Shown: piece after piece, positions 9,260-18,778 of the stretch
Layout of the letters: every line of letters starts with the position of its first letter
How positions within the stretch are numbered: position 1 is the first letter of the stretch
Assembly (NCBI RefSeq): GCF_001408515.1
Contig: NZ_CYPR01000055.1
Location: forward strand, 62,001-126,000
Direction: 5' to 3'
Source of the DNA: Jannaschia seosinensis
GTDB taxonomy: Bacteria; Pseudomonadota; Alphaproteobacteria; Rhodobacterales; Rhodobacteraceae
DNA length: 64,000 nt
Made by a program: the position numbers and the translations under genes
Notes under the pieces: generated by a model
What the model was told of the DNA's origin: nothing
Databases searched by the model: none
What the model saw: the letters and a program-made list of their open reading frames with translations, nothing else

Positions 9260-9362
9260 CGGACCCTGTCTTGGGCGCATTGGACGGGATGCGGGCCCGG
9301 ATCGCAAGGGCGCGGGAACGTCGCGCATCGCCGCGTCGTTCTATCCCGAAAGGAGACACACC

Positions 9363-9773
9363 ATGCGTCCGTTGCACATCCTGTCGATTCTCACCCTGCC
9401 AATCATACCGATGCCGGCCTCGGCCCAATCGCTTCCGGACCGGCAGGATGTCCTGTCATCGGCCACGGATGTGGCGTCCGAGATCGCGGATGCGGCGGAG
9501 GACCGGCTGCTGATCGCCGACATCCTGGGCCGCGAGATGATCGGCGCGGACGGGAATTCCATCGGCACGGTCGAGAACTTCGTCGTCCTGCCCGGCGGCA
9601 ACCTCGTCGCGGCCGTGATCGCGCGGAAGGACGGCAGCCGGATCGCCCTGCCGTGGAAGGCCGTTCAGGCGGGTCTGGCGGTAGAAGGGAGCGACATAAC
9701 CCTGCCCATGAGCGGTGAAGAGATCGACGGGTCCGAACCCTTGCGCAAGCTGACCGACTCGCTCGATCTGTAA
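9363..9773 (+). CDS. Secreted PRC-barrel domain protein
   Basis: Exported 136-aa protein of unknown role. It begins MRPLHILSILTLPIIPMPASAQ, a signal peptide likely cut after Ala-Gln near residue 22. Residues about 50-120 form a PRC-barrel fold: LIADILGREMIGADGNSIGTVENFV, then LPGGNLVAAVIARKDGSRIALPW. The start ATG at 9363 has an excellent ribosome site (AAAGGAG, 8 nt away). It is a single gene, divergent from xdhA and facing the 9823-10299 gene. PRC barrels occur in photosynthetic reaction-centre H subunits and RimM; secreted forms are common in alphaproteobacteria without assigned function. Confidence 0.85.
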   Translation: MRPLHILSILTLPIIPMPASAQSLPDRQDVLSSATDVASEIADAAEDRLLIADILGREMIGADGNSIGTVENFVVLPGGNLVAAVIARKDGSRIALPWKAVQAGLAVEGSDITLPMSGEEIDGSEPLRKLTDSLDL

Positions 9774-9822
9774 AGGCGCGACGGCGTCCGGCAGTCGAGT
9801 TTCGTCATCCGGCACCGGGCCG

Positions 9823-10299
9823 TCAGTGCAAGGTCGCGTGCCGGTCGCGGTCGAGCGCGACGGCCGTGCGCAGCACCGCCAGCCCCGCCTGCTCCGCCGC
9901 ATGCATCGCCGGAAGCAGCCGGTCGCCCGGAACCAGCAGCGACAGGATCAGCATCGCATCCTCGCGCGCGCCCTCGGCGGCCAGCGCGAGGACATGGGCC
10001 ATGACCGCCTCGTCGGCCCCTACGCATGTGCAGGTCAGGTCGTGCCGCATCAGCGGTCGACGCGGATTGGCCGCCAGAACTTCGGCAAAGTCCGCCCATT
10101 GCAGAATCGCCCCTTCCGCGGCGGAACCGAGGCCCTGACGGAACAGGTCGCCCGCGCGGGCGCGGCCCGCCGGTCCCTCGAACCAGTCGCGAAAGAGAAG
10201 GACGGCAAGCGCCTGCACCCGGCCCAGCGAATGCAGATGCGCGACCGGTGCGGCACCGGGATTTGCGGGCGCCTTGGGCGGCGAAAAGGAGAAGGTCAT
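9823..10299 (-). CDS. Unrecognised 158-aa protein
   Basis: I do not recognise a named family. The protein begins MTFSFSPPKAPANPGAAPVA, has no signal peptide or membrane segment, and is mostly alpha-helical by composition, rich in Ala, Leu and Arg. It contains a Cys pair in RHDLTCTCVGADEAVM near residues 85-100. Codon use matches its neighbours (G/C in third positions) and the start ATG at 10299 is preceded by GGAG on the minus strand, so I take it as real. It is divergent from dnaE with 116 bp between them and convergent with the PRC-barrel gene, so it stands alone. Confidence 0.7.
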   Translation of the reverse strand: MTFSFSPPKAPANPGAAPVAHLHSLGRVQALAVLLFRDWFEGPAGRARAGDLFRQGLGSAAEGAILQWADFAEVLAANPRRPLMRHDLTCTCVGADEAVMAHVLALAAEGAREDAMLILSLLVPGDRLLPAMHAAEQAGLAVLRTAVALDRDRHATLH

Positions 10300-10354
10300 G
10301 GCGGTCTCCGACAGGGATCGCCGAATTTCTGACTAAAGTTATCGGATATGGCAA

Positions 10355-10369
10355 GGGGCATTTTGCCCC
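10355..10369 (+). other. Hairpin in the dnaE leader
   Basis: GGGGCA-ttt-TGCCCC, a 6-bp perfect stem about 46 nt before the dnaE start. It is not followed by a T-run, so it is not an intrinsic terminator. It may fold in the 5' leader of the dnaE mRNA; no function can be assigned. Confidence 0.3.
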
Positions 10370-10415
10370 CACGCAATCCCTTCCGGCGCGGGGACGGGAC
10401 GGGTAGAGTCCGTCC

Positions 10416-13400
10416 ATGGCCGATCCCCGATTCATTCACCTGCGCGTGCACACCGAATATTCGCTGCTCGAAGGCGCGGTTCGGCTCAAGTCGCTGCCCG
10501 ATCTGACGTCGCGCGCGCAGATGCCCGCCGTCGCCGTCACCGACACCAACAACATGTTCGCGGCCCTCGAGGCGGCTTCCCTTTTGGCGGGGCGCGGAAT
10601 CCAGCCGATCATGGGCTGCCAGATCGACGTCATGTGCGATCCCGCTCCGCCGGGCGAACGCCCCCGGGATCCCGCGCCCATCGTTCTGCTGGCGCAGGAC
10701 GAGACGGGCTACGAGAACCTGATGGCGCTGAATTCCTGCCTCTATCTGGTGCGGCCCGACATGGCCGCGCAGGTCACGCTGGAGGAGCTGGCCGAGCATT
10801 CCGACGGTCTGATCTGCCTGACCGGCGGCCCGGACGGTGCGGTCGGGCGGCTGGTCGCCGAGGGACAGGAGGCGAAGGCGGAGGCCGTTCTTGGGCGCCT
10901 TCACGCGATCTACGGCGACCGGCTCTATGTGGAGTTGCAACGCCACCGCGCGCCCGAACCGACCGAGAGATTCCACGTCGAGCAGGCCTATGCCCGCGGT
11001 CTGCCGCTGGTGGCGACGAACGACGTCTACTTCCCCGAGCCGTCGATGCACGAGGCGCATGACGCGTTCCTGTGCATCGCCGAAGGCGCCTATGTCGATC
11101 AGCAGGCACCGCGCCGCCGCGTGACGCCGCGCCACCACTTCGCCACGCAATCGGAGATGGCAGCCCTCTTCGCCGACCTCCCCGAGGCGCTGGAGAATAC
11201 GATCGAGGTCGCGCGCCGCTGCGCGTTCAAGGCCTATGGGCGCGACCCGATCCTGCCGCGTTTCGCCGATGACGAGGTGGCGGAGCTTCGCCGTCAGGCA
11301 CAGGAGGGTCTGCGCGAACGGCTCGCCGTCATTCCCCACGCCGCTCCGGTGGCGGATTACGAGGCCCGGCTGGAATACGAGCTGGGCATCATCGAGGGGA
11401 TGGGGTTTCCCGGCTACTTCCTCATCGTTGCCGATTTCATCAAATGGGCCAAGGATCACGACATTCCCGTCGGCCCCGGCCGCGGGTCGGGCGCGGGGTC
11501 GCTGGTGGCCTACGCGCTGACGATCACCGACCTCGACCCGCTGCGCTATGCGCTCCTGTTCGAGCGGTTCCTGAACCCCGAACGCGTCTCGATGCCGGAC
11601 TTCGACATCGACTTCTGCATGGACCGCCGCGAGGAGGTCATCACCTACGTCCAGAAGAAATACGGTCGCGACAAGGTGGGGCAGATCATCACCTTCGGCG
11701 CGATGCTGTCCAAGGCCGCCGTGCGCGACGTGGGCCGGGTTCTGGGCATGCCCTACGGGCAATGCGACCAGCTGTCGAAGATGATCCCGGTCGAGGGGGT
11801 CAAACCGGTCTCGATCACCAAGGCGCTGGCCGATGAGCCGCGCCTGCGCGAGGCCGCCCGCGAGAGCGAGCAGGACCGGCGCGACGGACGCACGAACCCG
11901 GTCAAGCGGCTGCTCGATTATGCCGAAAAGCTGGAGGGGCTGCTGCGCAACGCCTCGACCCACGCCGCCGGTGTCGTGATCGGGGACAGGCCGCTGGACC
12001 GGCTGGTGCCGCTCTACAAGGACCCGCGGTCGGACATGCCCGCGACCCAGTTCAACATGAAGTGGGTCGAGAAGGCGGGGCTGGTGAAGTTCGACTTCCT
12101 CGGCCTCAAGACTCTGACGCAGGTGCAGAATGCCGTCGAGCTGATCCGTGGGCAGGGCCGCGACCTGCACGTGGCCGCCGATGGACGCGTGATCTACGAG
12201 CCGGCCGAGGGCGCGGAGAACGACGTCAACCTGATCCCCCTCGACGATCCGGGGGCCTACGAGGTCTATGCCAACGCGCGCACCGTCGCCGTCTTCCAGG
12301 TGGAATCGACGGGCATGATGGACGCGCTGCGGCGGATGAAGCCGACCTGCATCGAGGACATCGTGGCGCTGGTCGCGCTCTACCGGCCCGGCCCGATGGA
12401 GAACATTCCGAAATATTGCGAGGTCAAGAACGGCCTGTCGTCGCGCGACAAGCTGCATCCCTCCATCGACCACATCCTCGACGAGACGCAGGGCATCATC
12501 GTCTACCAGGAACAGGTGATGCAGATCGCGCAGGAGATGGCGGGCTACAGCCTCGGCGGCGCCGACCTGCTGCGCCGCGCCATGGGCAAGAAGATCCAGG
12601 CCGAGATGGACGCCCAGCGGCCGCTGTTCCTGTCGGGCGCGGCCAAGAACGGCGTCGGCAAGGAGAAGGCGATCGAGGTCTGGAACCTCCTCGACAAGTT
12701 CGCCAATTACGGCTTCAACAAGTCGCACGCCGCCGCCTACGCCGTCGTCTCCTACCAGACGGCTTGGCTCAAGGCGAACCACCCGGTCGAGTTCATGGCC
12801 GGGATCATGAATTCCGACATCCATCTGACCGACAAGCTCGCGATCTATGCCGAGGAGGTCCGCAAGTCGCGCGATCGCGGCGGGCTGGGCCTCGAGATCG
12901 TGCCGCCCTGCGTGAACCGCTCCGAGGCGTGCTTCACCGTCAAGGACGGCGCGCTGGTCTATGCGCTCGGGGCGCTCAAGAACGTGGGCGTCGAGGCGAT
13001 GCGGATGGTCGTCGCGGGGCGGGGCGACGCGCCGTTCGCGACGCTGTTCGACTTCGCCCGACGGGTGGACCTCAAGCGGGTGGGCAAGCGGTCGCTGGAG
13101 ATGCTGGCCCGCGCCGGCGCCTTCGACGAGATCGACGGCAACCGCGCCCGCGTCCTCGAGGCGCTGGACGGGCTGGTCAGCTATTCGGCCGCGATCCACG
13201 AGCAGCGGGCGTCAAATCAGGTGTCGCTCTTCGGCGAGGCGGGCGAGGACCTGCCCGAGCCGCGCCTTCCCTTCCGCGACGACTGGCTCCCGGCGGAGCG
13301 TCTGGGCGAGGAATTCAAGGCGATCGGCTTCTACCTGTCGGGCCACCCGCTCGACGATTACATGATCGCGCTGCGCCGCCAGGACGTGAAGACCCTGGCC

Positions 13401-13934
13401 GAGGTTCAGCAGGCTTCGGCGCGCGGCCCGCTTCTGGCCAAGCTCGCCGGGATCGTCTCCGCCCGCCAGGAGCGCAAATCGGCACGCGGCAACCGCTTCG
13501 CCTTCCTGCAGGCGAGCGATCCGTCGGGCGCCTACGAGGCGATGGTCTTCTCCGACACGCTCGACGCATCGCGCCACCATCTCGAACCCGGCTGCCGGGT
13601 GATCCTGCAGGTCGAGGCCACGCAGGAATCCGACCAGCTCAAGCTCCTCGCCCGCGCGGTCACGCCAATGGACGAGGCGGTGGATTCCGCGCCCCAGATC
13701 GGTCTGCGCGTGTTCCTCGAGGATGCCGGCGCGGTGACGCCGCTGCACGGTCTGCTCGAACGCCTGTCGGGCGAGAGCGGCGCGCGCGGACGCGGGCCGA
13801 TGCATCTGTGCCTGCTGGGCGACGACCTGCCCGGCGAGGTGGAGTTGCGCCTGCCTGGTGCCTACCCGGTGAACCCGCAGGTCAAGGGCGCGCTGCGCTC
13901 CCTTCCGGGCGTGGCGATGGTCGAGGAGGTCTGA
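10416..13934 (+). CDS. dnaE: DNA polymerase III subunit alpha (replicative)
   Basis: Catalytic subunit of the replicative polymerase (1172 aa). The N-terminal PHP domain opens FIHLRVHTEYSLLEGAVRLK with the conserved His at 12. The C-family polymerase core has GPGRGSGAGSLVAYAL and the catalytic aspartates in MPDFDIDFCMDRRE near residues 392-403. Further blocks are ALYRPGPMENIPKYCEVKNG, GKKIQAEMDAQRPLF and FNKSHAAAYAVVSYQTAWLK. The C-terminal third carries the tandem HhH region, the beta-clamp-binding region (QVSLFGE near 933-940) and an OB domain. Length fits DnaE1 rather than the shorter error-prone DnaE2/ImuC. It is a single-gene unit ending 10 bp before the convergent response-regulator gene. 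Confidence 0.97.
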   Translation: MADPRFIHLRVHTEYSLLEGAVRLKSLPDLTSRAQMPAVAVTDTNNMFAALEAASLLAGRGIQPIMGCQIDVMCDPAPPGERPRDPAPIVLLAQDETGYENLMALNSCLYLVRPDMAAQVTLEELAEHSDGLICLTGGPDGAVGRLVAEGQEAKAEAVLGRLHAIYGDRLYVELQRHRAPEPTERFHVEQAYARGLPLVATNDVYFPEPSMHEAHDAFLCIAEGAYVDQQAPRRRVTPRHHFATQSEMAALFADLPEALENTIEVARRCAFKAYGRDPILPRFADDEVAELRRQAQEGLRERLAVIPHAAPVADYEARLEYELGIIEGMGFPGYFLIVADFIKWAKDHDIPVGPGRGSGAGSLVAYALTITDLDPLRYALLFERFLNPERVSMPDFDIDFCMDRREEVITYVQKKYGRDKVGQIITFGAMLSKAAVRDVGRVLGMPYGQCDQLSKMIPVEGVKPVSITKALADEPRLREAARESEQDRRDGRTNPVKRLLDYAEKLEGLLRNASTHAAGVVIGDRPLDRLVPLYKDPRSDMPATQFNMKWVEKAGLVKFDFLGLKTLTQVQNAVELIRGQGRDLHVAADGRVIYEPAEGAENDVNLIPLDDPGAYEVYANARTVAVFQVESTGMMDALRRMKPTCIEDIVALVALYRPGPMENIPKYCEVKNGLSSRDKLHPSIDHILDETQGIIVYQEQVMQIAQEMAGYSLGGADLLRRAMGKKIQAEMDAQRPLFLSGAAKNGVGKEKAIEVWNLLDKFANYGFNKSHAAAYAVVSYQTAWLKANHPVEFMAGIMNSDIHLTDKLAIYAEEVRKSRDRGGLGLEIVPPCVNRSEACFTVKDGALVYALGALKNVGVEAMRMVVAGRGDAPFATLFDFARRVDLKRVGKRSLEMLARAGAFDEIDGNRARVLEALDGLVSYSAAIHEQRASNQVSLFGEAGEDLPEPRLPFRDDWLPAERLGEEFKAIGFYLSGHPLDDYMIALRRQDVKTLAEVQQASARGPLLAKLAGIVSARQERKSARGNRFAFLQASDPSGAYEAMVFSDTLDASRHHLEPGCRVILQVEATQESDQLKLLARAVTPMDEAVDSAPQIGLRVFLEDAGAVTPLHGLLERLSGESGARGRGPMHLCLLGDDLPGEVELRLPGAYPVNPQVKGALRSLPGVAMVEEV

Positions 13935-13943
13935 GGACGCGCG

Positions 13944-14648
13944 TCAGTCCCAGTCCACGTGCCCCAGAAAGATATAGCCCGCGCCGTAGATCGTCTTGAT
14001 CAGCGCGGGGTTCTTCGGATCCTCGCCCAGCTTGGCGCGCAGCCGCGAGATGCGGACATCCATCGCGCGGTCGAAACTGTCGGATGCCGCGCCGCCGAGA
14101 ACTTCCTGCATCTCGGCGCGCGACAGAAGCCGTCGCGGCCGTTCGAGGAACAGGCGCAGGATTTCCGCCTCGGCCTGACTGATCTGCGCCTCGCCCGCGG
14201 GACCCGACAGGACGAACCGGTCGAAATCCGCGATGAAGCCGCCGAACCGCGCAACCCGCCGGCCGGAGGGCGCGGGAGACGTGCGCAGGCGGGCGCGGAT
14301 GCGCGCGATGATCTCGGCGGGTTCGAACGGCTTGACCACGTAATCGTCCGCGCCGAGGTCGAGCCCCGTGATCCGGTCTTGAAGCTGCCCCCGCCCGGAG
14401 ACGATGATGATTGCCGCGCCCCCTTCCAGCGCCAGCCGGGAGACGACCGCCAGCCCGTCGCGATCCGGCAGACCCAGATCCACGAGGCAGACATCGGGGG
14501 TTCTATCTGCGGGCGTCGTCCGCAGGGCCGCCTCGAACGCGTCGGCGCGGGCATAGGTCGTGGCCTCCATGCCGGCCCCCTCCACCGCGTCCTTCAGGAT
14601 CGCGCGGATGGCCGGATCGTCGTCGAGAATGGCCACGCGCACCGTCAT
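13944..14648 (-). CDS. OmpR-family response regulator
   Basis: DNA-binding response regulator (234 aa), partner of the hybrid kinase encoded just upstream. The receiver domain (1-120) has the acidic pair Asp10/Asp11, the phospho-acceptor Asp57 in CLVDLGLPDRDG, and the switch Lys in DDYVVKPFEPAEI. The C-terminal winged helix (about 135-230) has EAEILRLFLERPRRLLSRAEM and ends with ALIKTIYGAGYIFLGHVDWD. Its ATG overlaps the kinase stop by ATGA, so the two are co-translated. The regulated genes cannot be told from the sequence. Confidence 0.92.
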   Translation of the reverse strand: MTVRVAILDDDPAIRAILKDAVEGAGMEATTYARADAFEAALRTTPADRTPDVCLVDLGLPDRDGLAVVSRLALEGGAAIIIVSGRGQLQDRITGLDLGADDYVVKPFEPAEIIARIRARLRTSPAPSGRRVARFGGFIADFDRFVLSGPAGEAQISQAEAEILRLFLERPRRLLSRAEMQEVLGGAASDSFDRAMDVRISRLRAKLGEDPKNPALIKTIYGAGYIFLGHVDWD

Positions 14649-16552
14649 GCGATCACCGCGGCAAGCTTTTCGACCGAAAACGGCTTGCGCAGGACGGGCC
14701 AGTCCGCGGCCGCCTCGCGGTAGAGCGGCGCGTCCACCGAGAGCGACGTCATCAGCGCCGCCCGCAGCCCCCGCGCCCCGGCCGCACGGGCAAGGTCGAG
14801 GCCGGTCTCCTCGGACTTGAGCATGATGTCCGACAGCACGAGGTCGATCCCGTCGATGTCGAGCAGGTCGCGCGCCTCGGCCACGGTCGCGGCCTCCAGA
14901 ACGGAATGCCCGGCGGTGACGAGCCGGACGCGCACCGCTTCGCGGATATGGGCCGCATCCTCCACCAGCAGGACGAGCATCGGCGCCGGCCCCGGCGGCG
15001 CCGGGCGCAGCGGCAGGCGCAACGCCACGCGGCCGCCGCCGCCCTCGGCCCGCCCCAGCCGGACGCGCCCGCCGGCCAGCTTGACCACGTCATAGACCAT
15101 CGACAGGCCCAGACCCGTCCCGTCCTCGCCCTTCTCCGTGAAAAACGGCTCCAGCCCGTGCGCCAGCGCCTGATCGGAGAAGCCGTGCCCCGTATCGGTC
15201 GCCTCGATCTCAAGCCATGTATCGCGCAGCGCCCGGGCGGTCAGGCGAATGCGGCCCGGCACCTCGCCGATCGCGTCGCGGGCGTTCAGCACGAGGTTGA
15301 GCAACGCGTCGCGCAGCGCCTCGGGGTCCAGCAGGACCGGCGCCTCCAACCCCTCCACGTCCCAGACCAGCTCCTGCCCCTTGGGCAGCGAGGCCCCGCC
15401 GAGAACCGCCGTCTCGGCGAGGAACGCGCGCAGATCCGTCGCGCGCGGCTGCAGGTCGCGGGGCCCCGACAGGCCCGCGATCCGGTCGATCAGCACCCCG
15501 CCCCGCGTCGCGGCCACGCCGATCGCGTCCACCGCCTCACGCGCGGGCGGCGGCAGGTCCATCGTGCCCAGCTTGTCGCGCAGCCCCAGAATCACCGTCA
15601 GCAGATTGGCGAAATCGTGCGCCATGCCGGAGGTCAGCTGCGCGGCCACCTGCCGGCCGGCCGATTGCGACAGGGCGGCGCGGGCCTGCGCCTCCTCGGT
15701 GATATCGACCGACAGGGCATAGACGCCGATCACCGCGCCGTCCTCGTCGCGGTCGGGGGTGAAGCTGACCCGGATGCGGCGTCCCGAGGGGTCGTGGGTG
15801 ATCTCGAACACCTCCGGCTCGCCGTCGAGCGCGCGCGTCAGATGCGGCGCGATGGCGGCGTAGGTCTGCGGCCCGAGCGCGTCCTCCATGGTCAGGCCGA
15901 AGATGTCCGACGCCGCGCCGGGCATCACCGCGGCGAGGCGGCGGTTGGAGAAGGTATAGCGTCGGTCGCGATCCAGCCGGGCGATATGCGCCGGCAGCAT
16001 CTCGGTCGTCAGCTGGATGCGCGCGGCCATGTCGGTCGCCTCGCGGCGGGCCTGCTCCAGCGCGGCATTGGTCGCGGCGAGCTGCCGGTTGGCATGGGCG
16101 AGTTCTTCGTTGCGCGCGATGAGTTGCTCGCTCAGCGTCTCGGAGCGGGCCCGCAGAAGCCGTTCCTGCGCGCGCGTCGCCGTGATGTCGGTATAGACGG
16201 TGACCCAGCCGCCTTCGGGCAGGGGCGAGCCCTCGACCGCAATGACCTGTCCGTTCGGACGCTCTCGCTCGAGGTAATGCGGCTCGAACGTCCGCGCCTG
16301 GGTGAGACGGGCCTCGATCTCGGCGTCGATATCGGCCACGAAACCGTATTCCCCCCGCTCCAGCAGGAACCGCAGCGTATCCGAAAAGCGCGCACCCGGA
16401 CGGGTCAGCGCATCGGGCAGGTCGAACATCGTCGCGAGCATCCGGTTGGAGACGGCCAGCCGCAGATCGGAATCGTAGATCGACAGGCCCTGACCGATGA
16501 GGTTCAGGCCGGCCTGCGTCAGCCGCGCGGTGTTGACCCTGCGATCACTCAT
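14645..16552 (-). CDS. Hybrid PAS-domain sensor histidine kinase with C-terminal receiver
   Basis: Soluble sensor kinase (635 aa; no membrane segment seen). Layout: PAS-like domain about 10-130 (IGQGLSIYDSDLRLAVSNRM), coiled-coil linker about 135-190, second PAS about 195-310, then the dimerisation box SGMAHDFANLLTVILGLRDK with the likely phospho-His near 312. The ATPase domain follows (NLVLNARDAI, TDTGHGFSD, GTGLGLSMVYDVVKLAGG), and a receiver lies at about 520-633 with a likely acceptor Asp in LVLSDIML near 574. The start ATG at 16552 gives MSDRRVNTARLTQAGLNL; upstream codons in frame do not look coding. Soluble architecture suggests a cytoplasmic signal. It forms an operon with the response regulator. 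Confidence 0.9.
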   Translation of the reverse strand: MSDRRVNTARLTQAGLNLIGQGLSIYDSDLRLAVSNRMLATMFDLPDALTRPGARFSDTLRFLLERGEYGFVADIDAEIEARLTQARTFEPHYLERERPNGQVIAVEGSPLPEGGWVTVYTDITATRAQERLLRARSETLSEQLIARNEELAHANRQLAATNAALEQARREATDMAARIQLTTEMLPAHIARLDRDRRYTFSNRRLAAVMPGAASDIFGLTMEDALGPQTYAAIAPHLTRALDGEPEVFEITHDPSGRRIRVSFTPDRDEDGAVIGVYALSVDITEEAQARAALSQSAGRQVAAQLTSGMAHDFANLLTVILGLRDKLGTMDLPPPAREAVDAIGVAATRGGVLIDRIAGLSGPRDLQPRATDLRAFLAETAVLGGASLPKGQELVWDVEGLEAPVLLDPEALRDALLNLVLNARDAIGEVPGRIRLTARALRDTWLEIEATDTGHGFSDQALAHGLEPFFTEKGEDGTGLGLSMVYDVVKLAGGRVRLGRAEGGGGRVALRLPLRPAPPGPAPMLVLLVEDAAHIREAVRVRLVTAGHSVLEAATVAEARDLLDIDGIDLVLSDIMLKSEETGLDLARAAGARGLRAALMTSLSVDAPLYREAAADWPVLRKPFSVEKLAAVIA

Positions 16553-16715
16553 CTGACGCCCATCCGTCCTCCCTGCCCGTGACGGTATCACGCGGGCGGG
16601 CCCCGGCAACCGGTAACAATTCGTTAGGATCCGGCAAAACCCCTGAAGCAATCGGCGATCATGGTGCCCCTGCGCGGCGCATCGGGGAGGGTGTGTCGCC
16701 AAGGGAGGATCGACA

Positions 16716-18668
16716 ATGCCCGAGCTTCGTACGGTACCGGAATACCTGGACCGCAACGCCGAGACATTCGGCGACGCGGCCGCCTACCGCGAGAAGGAGT
16801 TCGGGATCTGGCAGGAATGGACCTGGAGCCGGGCCCGCACCGAGATCGAGGAGATGGCGCTGGGCCTGATCGCCCGGGGCCTCGAGATCGGCGAACACGT
16901 CGCGGTGATCGGCCGCAACCGTCCGCAGCTCTACATGTCCATGGTCGCCGTCCAATGCGCCGGCGGCATTCCCGTCCCGCTCTATCAGGACGCCGTCGGC
17001 GAGGAGATCGCCTATGTCCTGGGCCATTGCGCCGCCAAGTTCGTGATCGCCGGCGATCAGGAGCAGGTGGACAAGGTCATCGAGGTCCGCGACCGGATCG
17101 AGGGCCTGCGTCACATCGTCTATCTCGACGCCCGCGGCATGCGGAAATACGACCATTCGGACATGTCCTCGATGGAGGCCCTGCGGGAGACCGGCCGCGC
17201 CGAACCCCGCGCCGAGATGGAGCGCCGCCGCGCGCAGCAGACCGGCGCCACGACCTGCGTCATGCTATATACCTCGGGCACGACCGGAAAGCCCAAGGGC
17301 GTGGTGCTGAGCCACGACAACATCGTCGCCACCTCGGTCAACTCCGCCGCCTTCGACGATTTGCGCCAGAGCGACGAGGTGCTGGCTTATCTGCCGATGG
17401 CCTGGGTCGGCGATTTCATCTTCTCGGTCGGTCAGGCGATGGTCACGGGCTTCACCGTGAACTGCCCCGAGAGCGCCGACACCGTCATGCACGACCTGCG
17501 CGAGATCGGGCCGACCTACTACTTCGCCCCGCCGCGGGTCTTCGAGACGCAGCTGACGAACGTGATGATCCGGATGGAGGATGCCGGGCGCCTCAAGAAG
17601 CGGATGTTCGACCACTTCATGGCCCATGCCAAACATGTCGGGCCCCGGCTCCTCGACGGCAAGGAGGTGGGGACCTGGGATCGGTTCAAGTACCGTCTGG
17701 GCGAGGTCTTGGTCTACGGTCCGCTCAAGAACACGCTGGGCCTCAGCCGCATCCGCGTCGGCTATACCGCGGGCGAGGCGATCGGGCCGGAACTGTTCGA
17801 CTTCTACCGCTCCATCGGGATCAACCTGAAACAGCTCTACGGCCAGACCGAGGCGTCGGTCTTCATCACCCAGCAAAAGGACGACGAGGTCCGGGCCGAC
17901 ACGGTGGGCACGCCGACGCCGGGGGTGGAGTTGCGGATCGCCGAGAACGGCGAGGTGTTCTACCGCTCGCCCGGCACGTTCCAGGAATATTTCGGCAACC
18001 CCGAAAGCACGGCCTCCACCAAGGACCCGGAGGGCTGGGTCGCCACCGGCGATGCCGGCTTCATCGAGGAATCCACCGGTCACCTGCGGATCATCGACCG
18101 CGCGAAGGATGTGGGCAAGATGGCCGACGGTGCGCTGTTCGCGCCCAAATTCGTGGAGAACAAGCTGAAGTTCTTCCCCGAAATCTACGAGGCGGTCGTC
18201 TTCGGCAACGGCAAGGAGCGCTGCGTGGCGTTCCTCAACATCGACCTGACGGCCGTGGGCAACTGGGCGGAGCGCAACAACATCGCCTATGCGAGCTATC
18301 AGGAGCTGGCCCAGCACCCCCGCGTGATCGAGATCATGCGCGGCCACGTAAACAAGGTGAACGCATCGGTGGCCGAGGACGAGATGCTCTCGGGCTGCCA
18401 GGTCCACCGCTTCCTCGTCCTGCACAAACAGCTCGACGCCGACGACGACGAGATGACCCGCACCCAGAAGGTGAAGCGCCGGCTGATCGAGGAGAAATAC
18501 GCCGACCTGATCGCGGGTCTCTATGGCGGCGCGGACGAGGTCTATACCGAGACCGAAGTCACCTACGAAGACGGGCGCAAGGGCAAGATCCGCGCCACCG
18601 TAAAGTTGGTGGATGCGGAGGTCGTGCCGGTGAATGCGAAGCCGAAGGTGCTGGAGGCGGCGGAATGA
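16716..18668 (+). CDS. AMP-forming long-chain-type acyl-CoA synthetase
   Basis: Acyl-adenylate/acyl-CoA ligase (650 aa) of the ANL superfamily, FadD15/AcsM-like long form. It activates a carboxylic acid with ATP and CoA. Motifs: phosphate-binding loop CVMLYTSGTTGKPKGVVLSH near 182-200, LAYLPMAWVGDFIFSVGQ, LYGQTEASVFITQQ near 371-384, VATGDAGFIEESTGHLRIID with the ribose-binding Asp, and the hinge RAKDVGKMADG. The start ATG 16716 follows AGGGAGG. It heads a 13-kb plus-strand run containing a complete branched-chain-type ABC importer, and its stop overlaps a 37-codon ORF (ATGA). The substrate is unknown; the coupling implies activation of what the importer takes up. Confidence 0.92.
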   Translation: MPELRTVPEYLDRNAETFGDAAAYREKEFGIWQEWTWSRARTEIEEMALGLIARGLEIGEHVAVIGRNRPQLYMSMVAVQCAGGIPVPLYQDAVGEEIAYVLGHCAAKFVIAGDQEQVDKVIEVRDRIEGLRHIVYLDARGMRKYDHSDMSSMEALRETGRAEPRAEMERRRAQQTGATTCVMLYTSGTTGKPKGVVLSHDNIVATSVNSAAFDDLRQSDEVLAYLPMAWVGDFIFSVGQAMVTGFTVNCPESADTVMHDLREIGPTYYFAPPRVFETQLTNVMIRMEDAGRLKKRMFDHFMAHAKHVGPRLLDGKEVGTWDRFKYRLGEVLVYGPLKNTLGLSRIRVGYTAGEAIGPELFDFYRSIGINLKQLYGQTEASVFITQQKDDEVRADTVGTPTPGVELRIAENGEVFYRSPGTFQEYFGNPESTASTKDPEGWVATGDAGFIEESTGHLRIIDRAKDVGKMADGALFAPKFVENKLKFFPEIYEAVVFGNGKERCVAFLNIDLTAVGNWAERNNIAYASYQELAQHPRVIEIMRGHVNKVNASVAEDEMLSGCQVHRFLVLHKQLDADDDEMTRTQKVKRRLIEEKYADLIAGLYGGADEVYTETEVTYEDGRKGKIRATVKLVDAEVVPVNAKPKVLEAAE

Positions 18669-18778
18669 CCGGGCGCTCCGAACCGAAGTCCGTCGCCGAC
18701 GCGACGGCGCCTGTCGCGATCCTCGCGCCCGCCGGCACCATTGCGAATTTTGCCAATGAAGGGCCTGACATCTCATGA
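18665..18778 (+). CDS. Possible 37-aa protein bridging ligase and ATPase genes
   Basis: A short ORF beginning MTGRSEPKSVADATAPVAIL and ending ANEGPDIS. Its ATG overlaps the acyl-CoA synthetase stop (ATGA at 18665-18668) and its TGA overlaps the next ATPase start (ATGA at 18775-18778). This double overlap would allow ribosomes to pass from gene to gene, so the ORF is either a real micropeptide or a translational-coupling relay. No ribosome site of its own is evident. Residues 13-30 are mildly hydrophobic but too weak for a clear membrane segment. I recognise no family. Confidence 0.4.
   Translation: MTGRSEPKSVADATAPVAILAPAGTIANFANEGPDIS

Noticed and set aside
10296-13199. 967-codon open frame on the minus strand opposite dnaE
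   Set aside because: It is antisense to an unambiguous dnaE; its His/Arg/Asp/Leu-rich translation is typical of the shadow of a GC-rich gene, with no domain.
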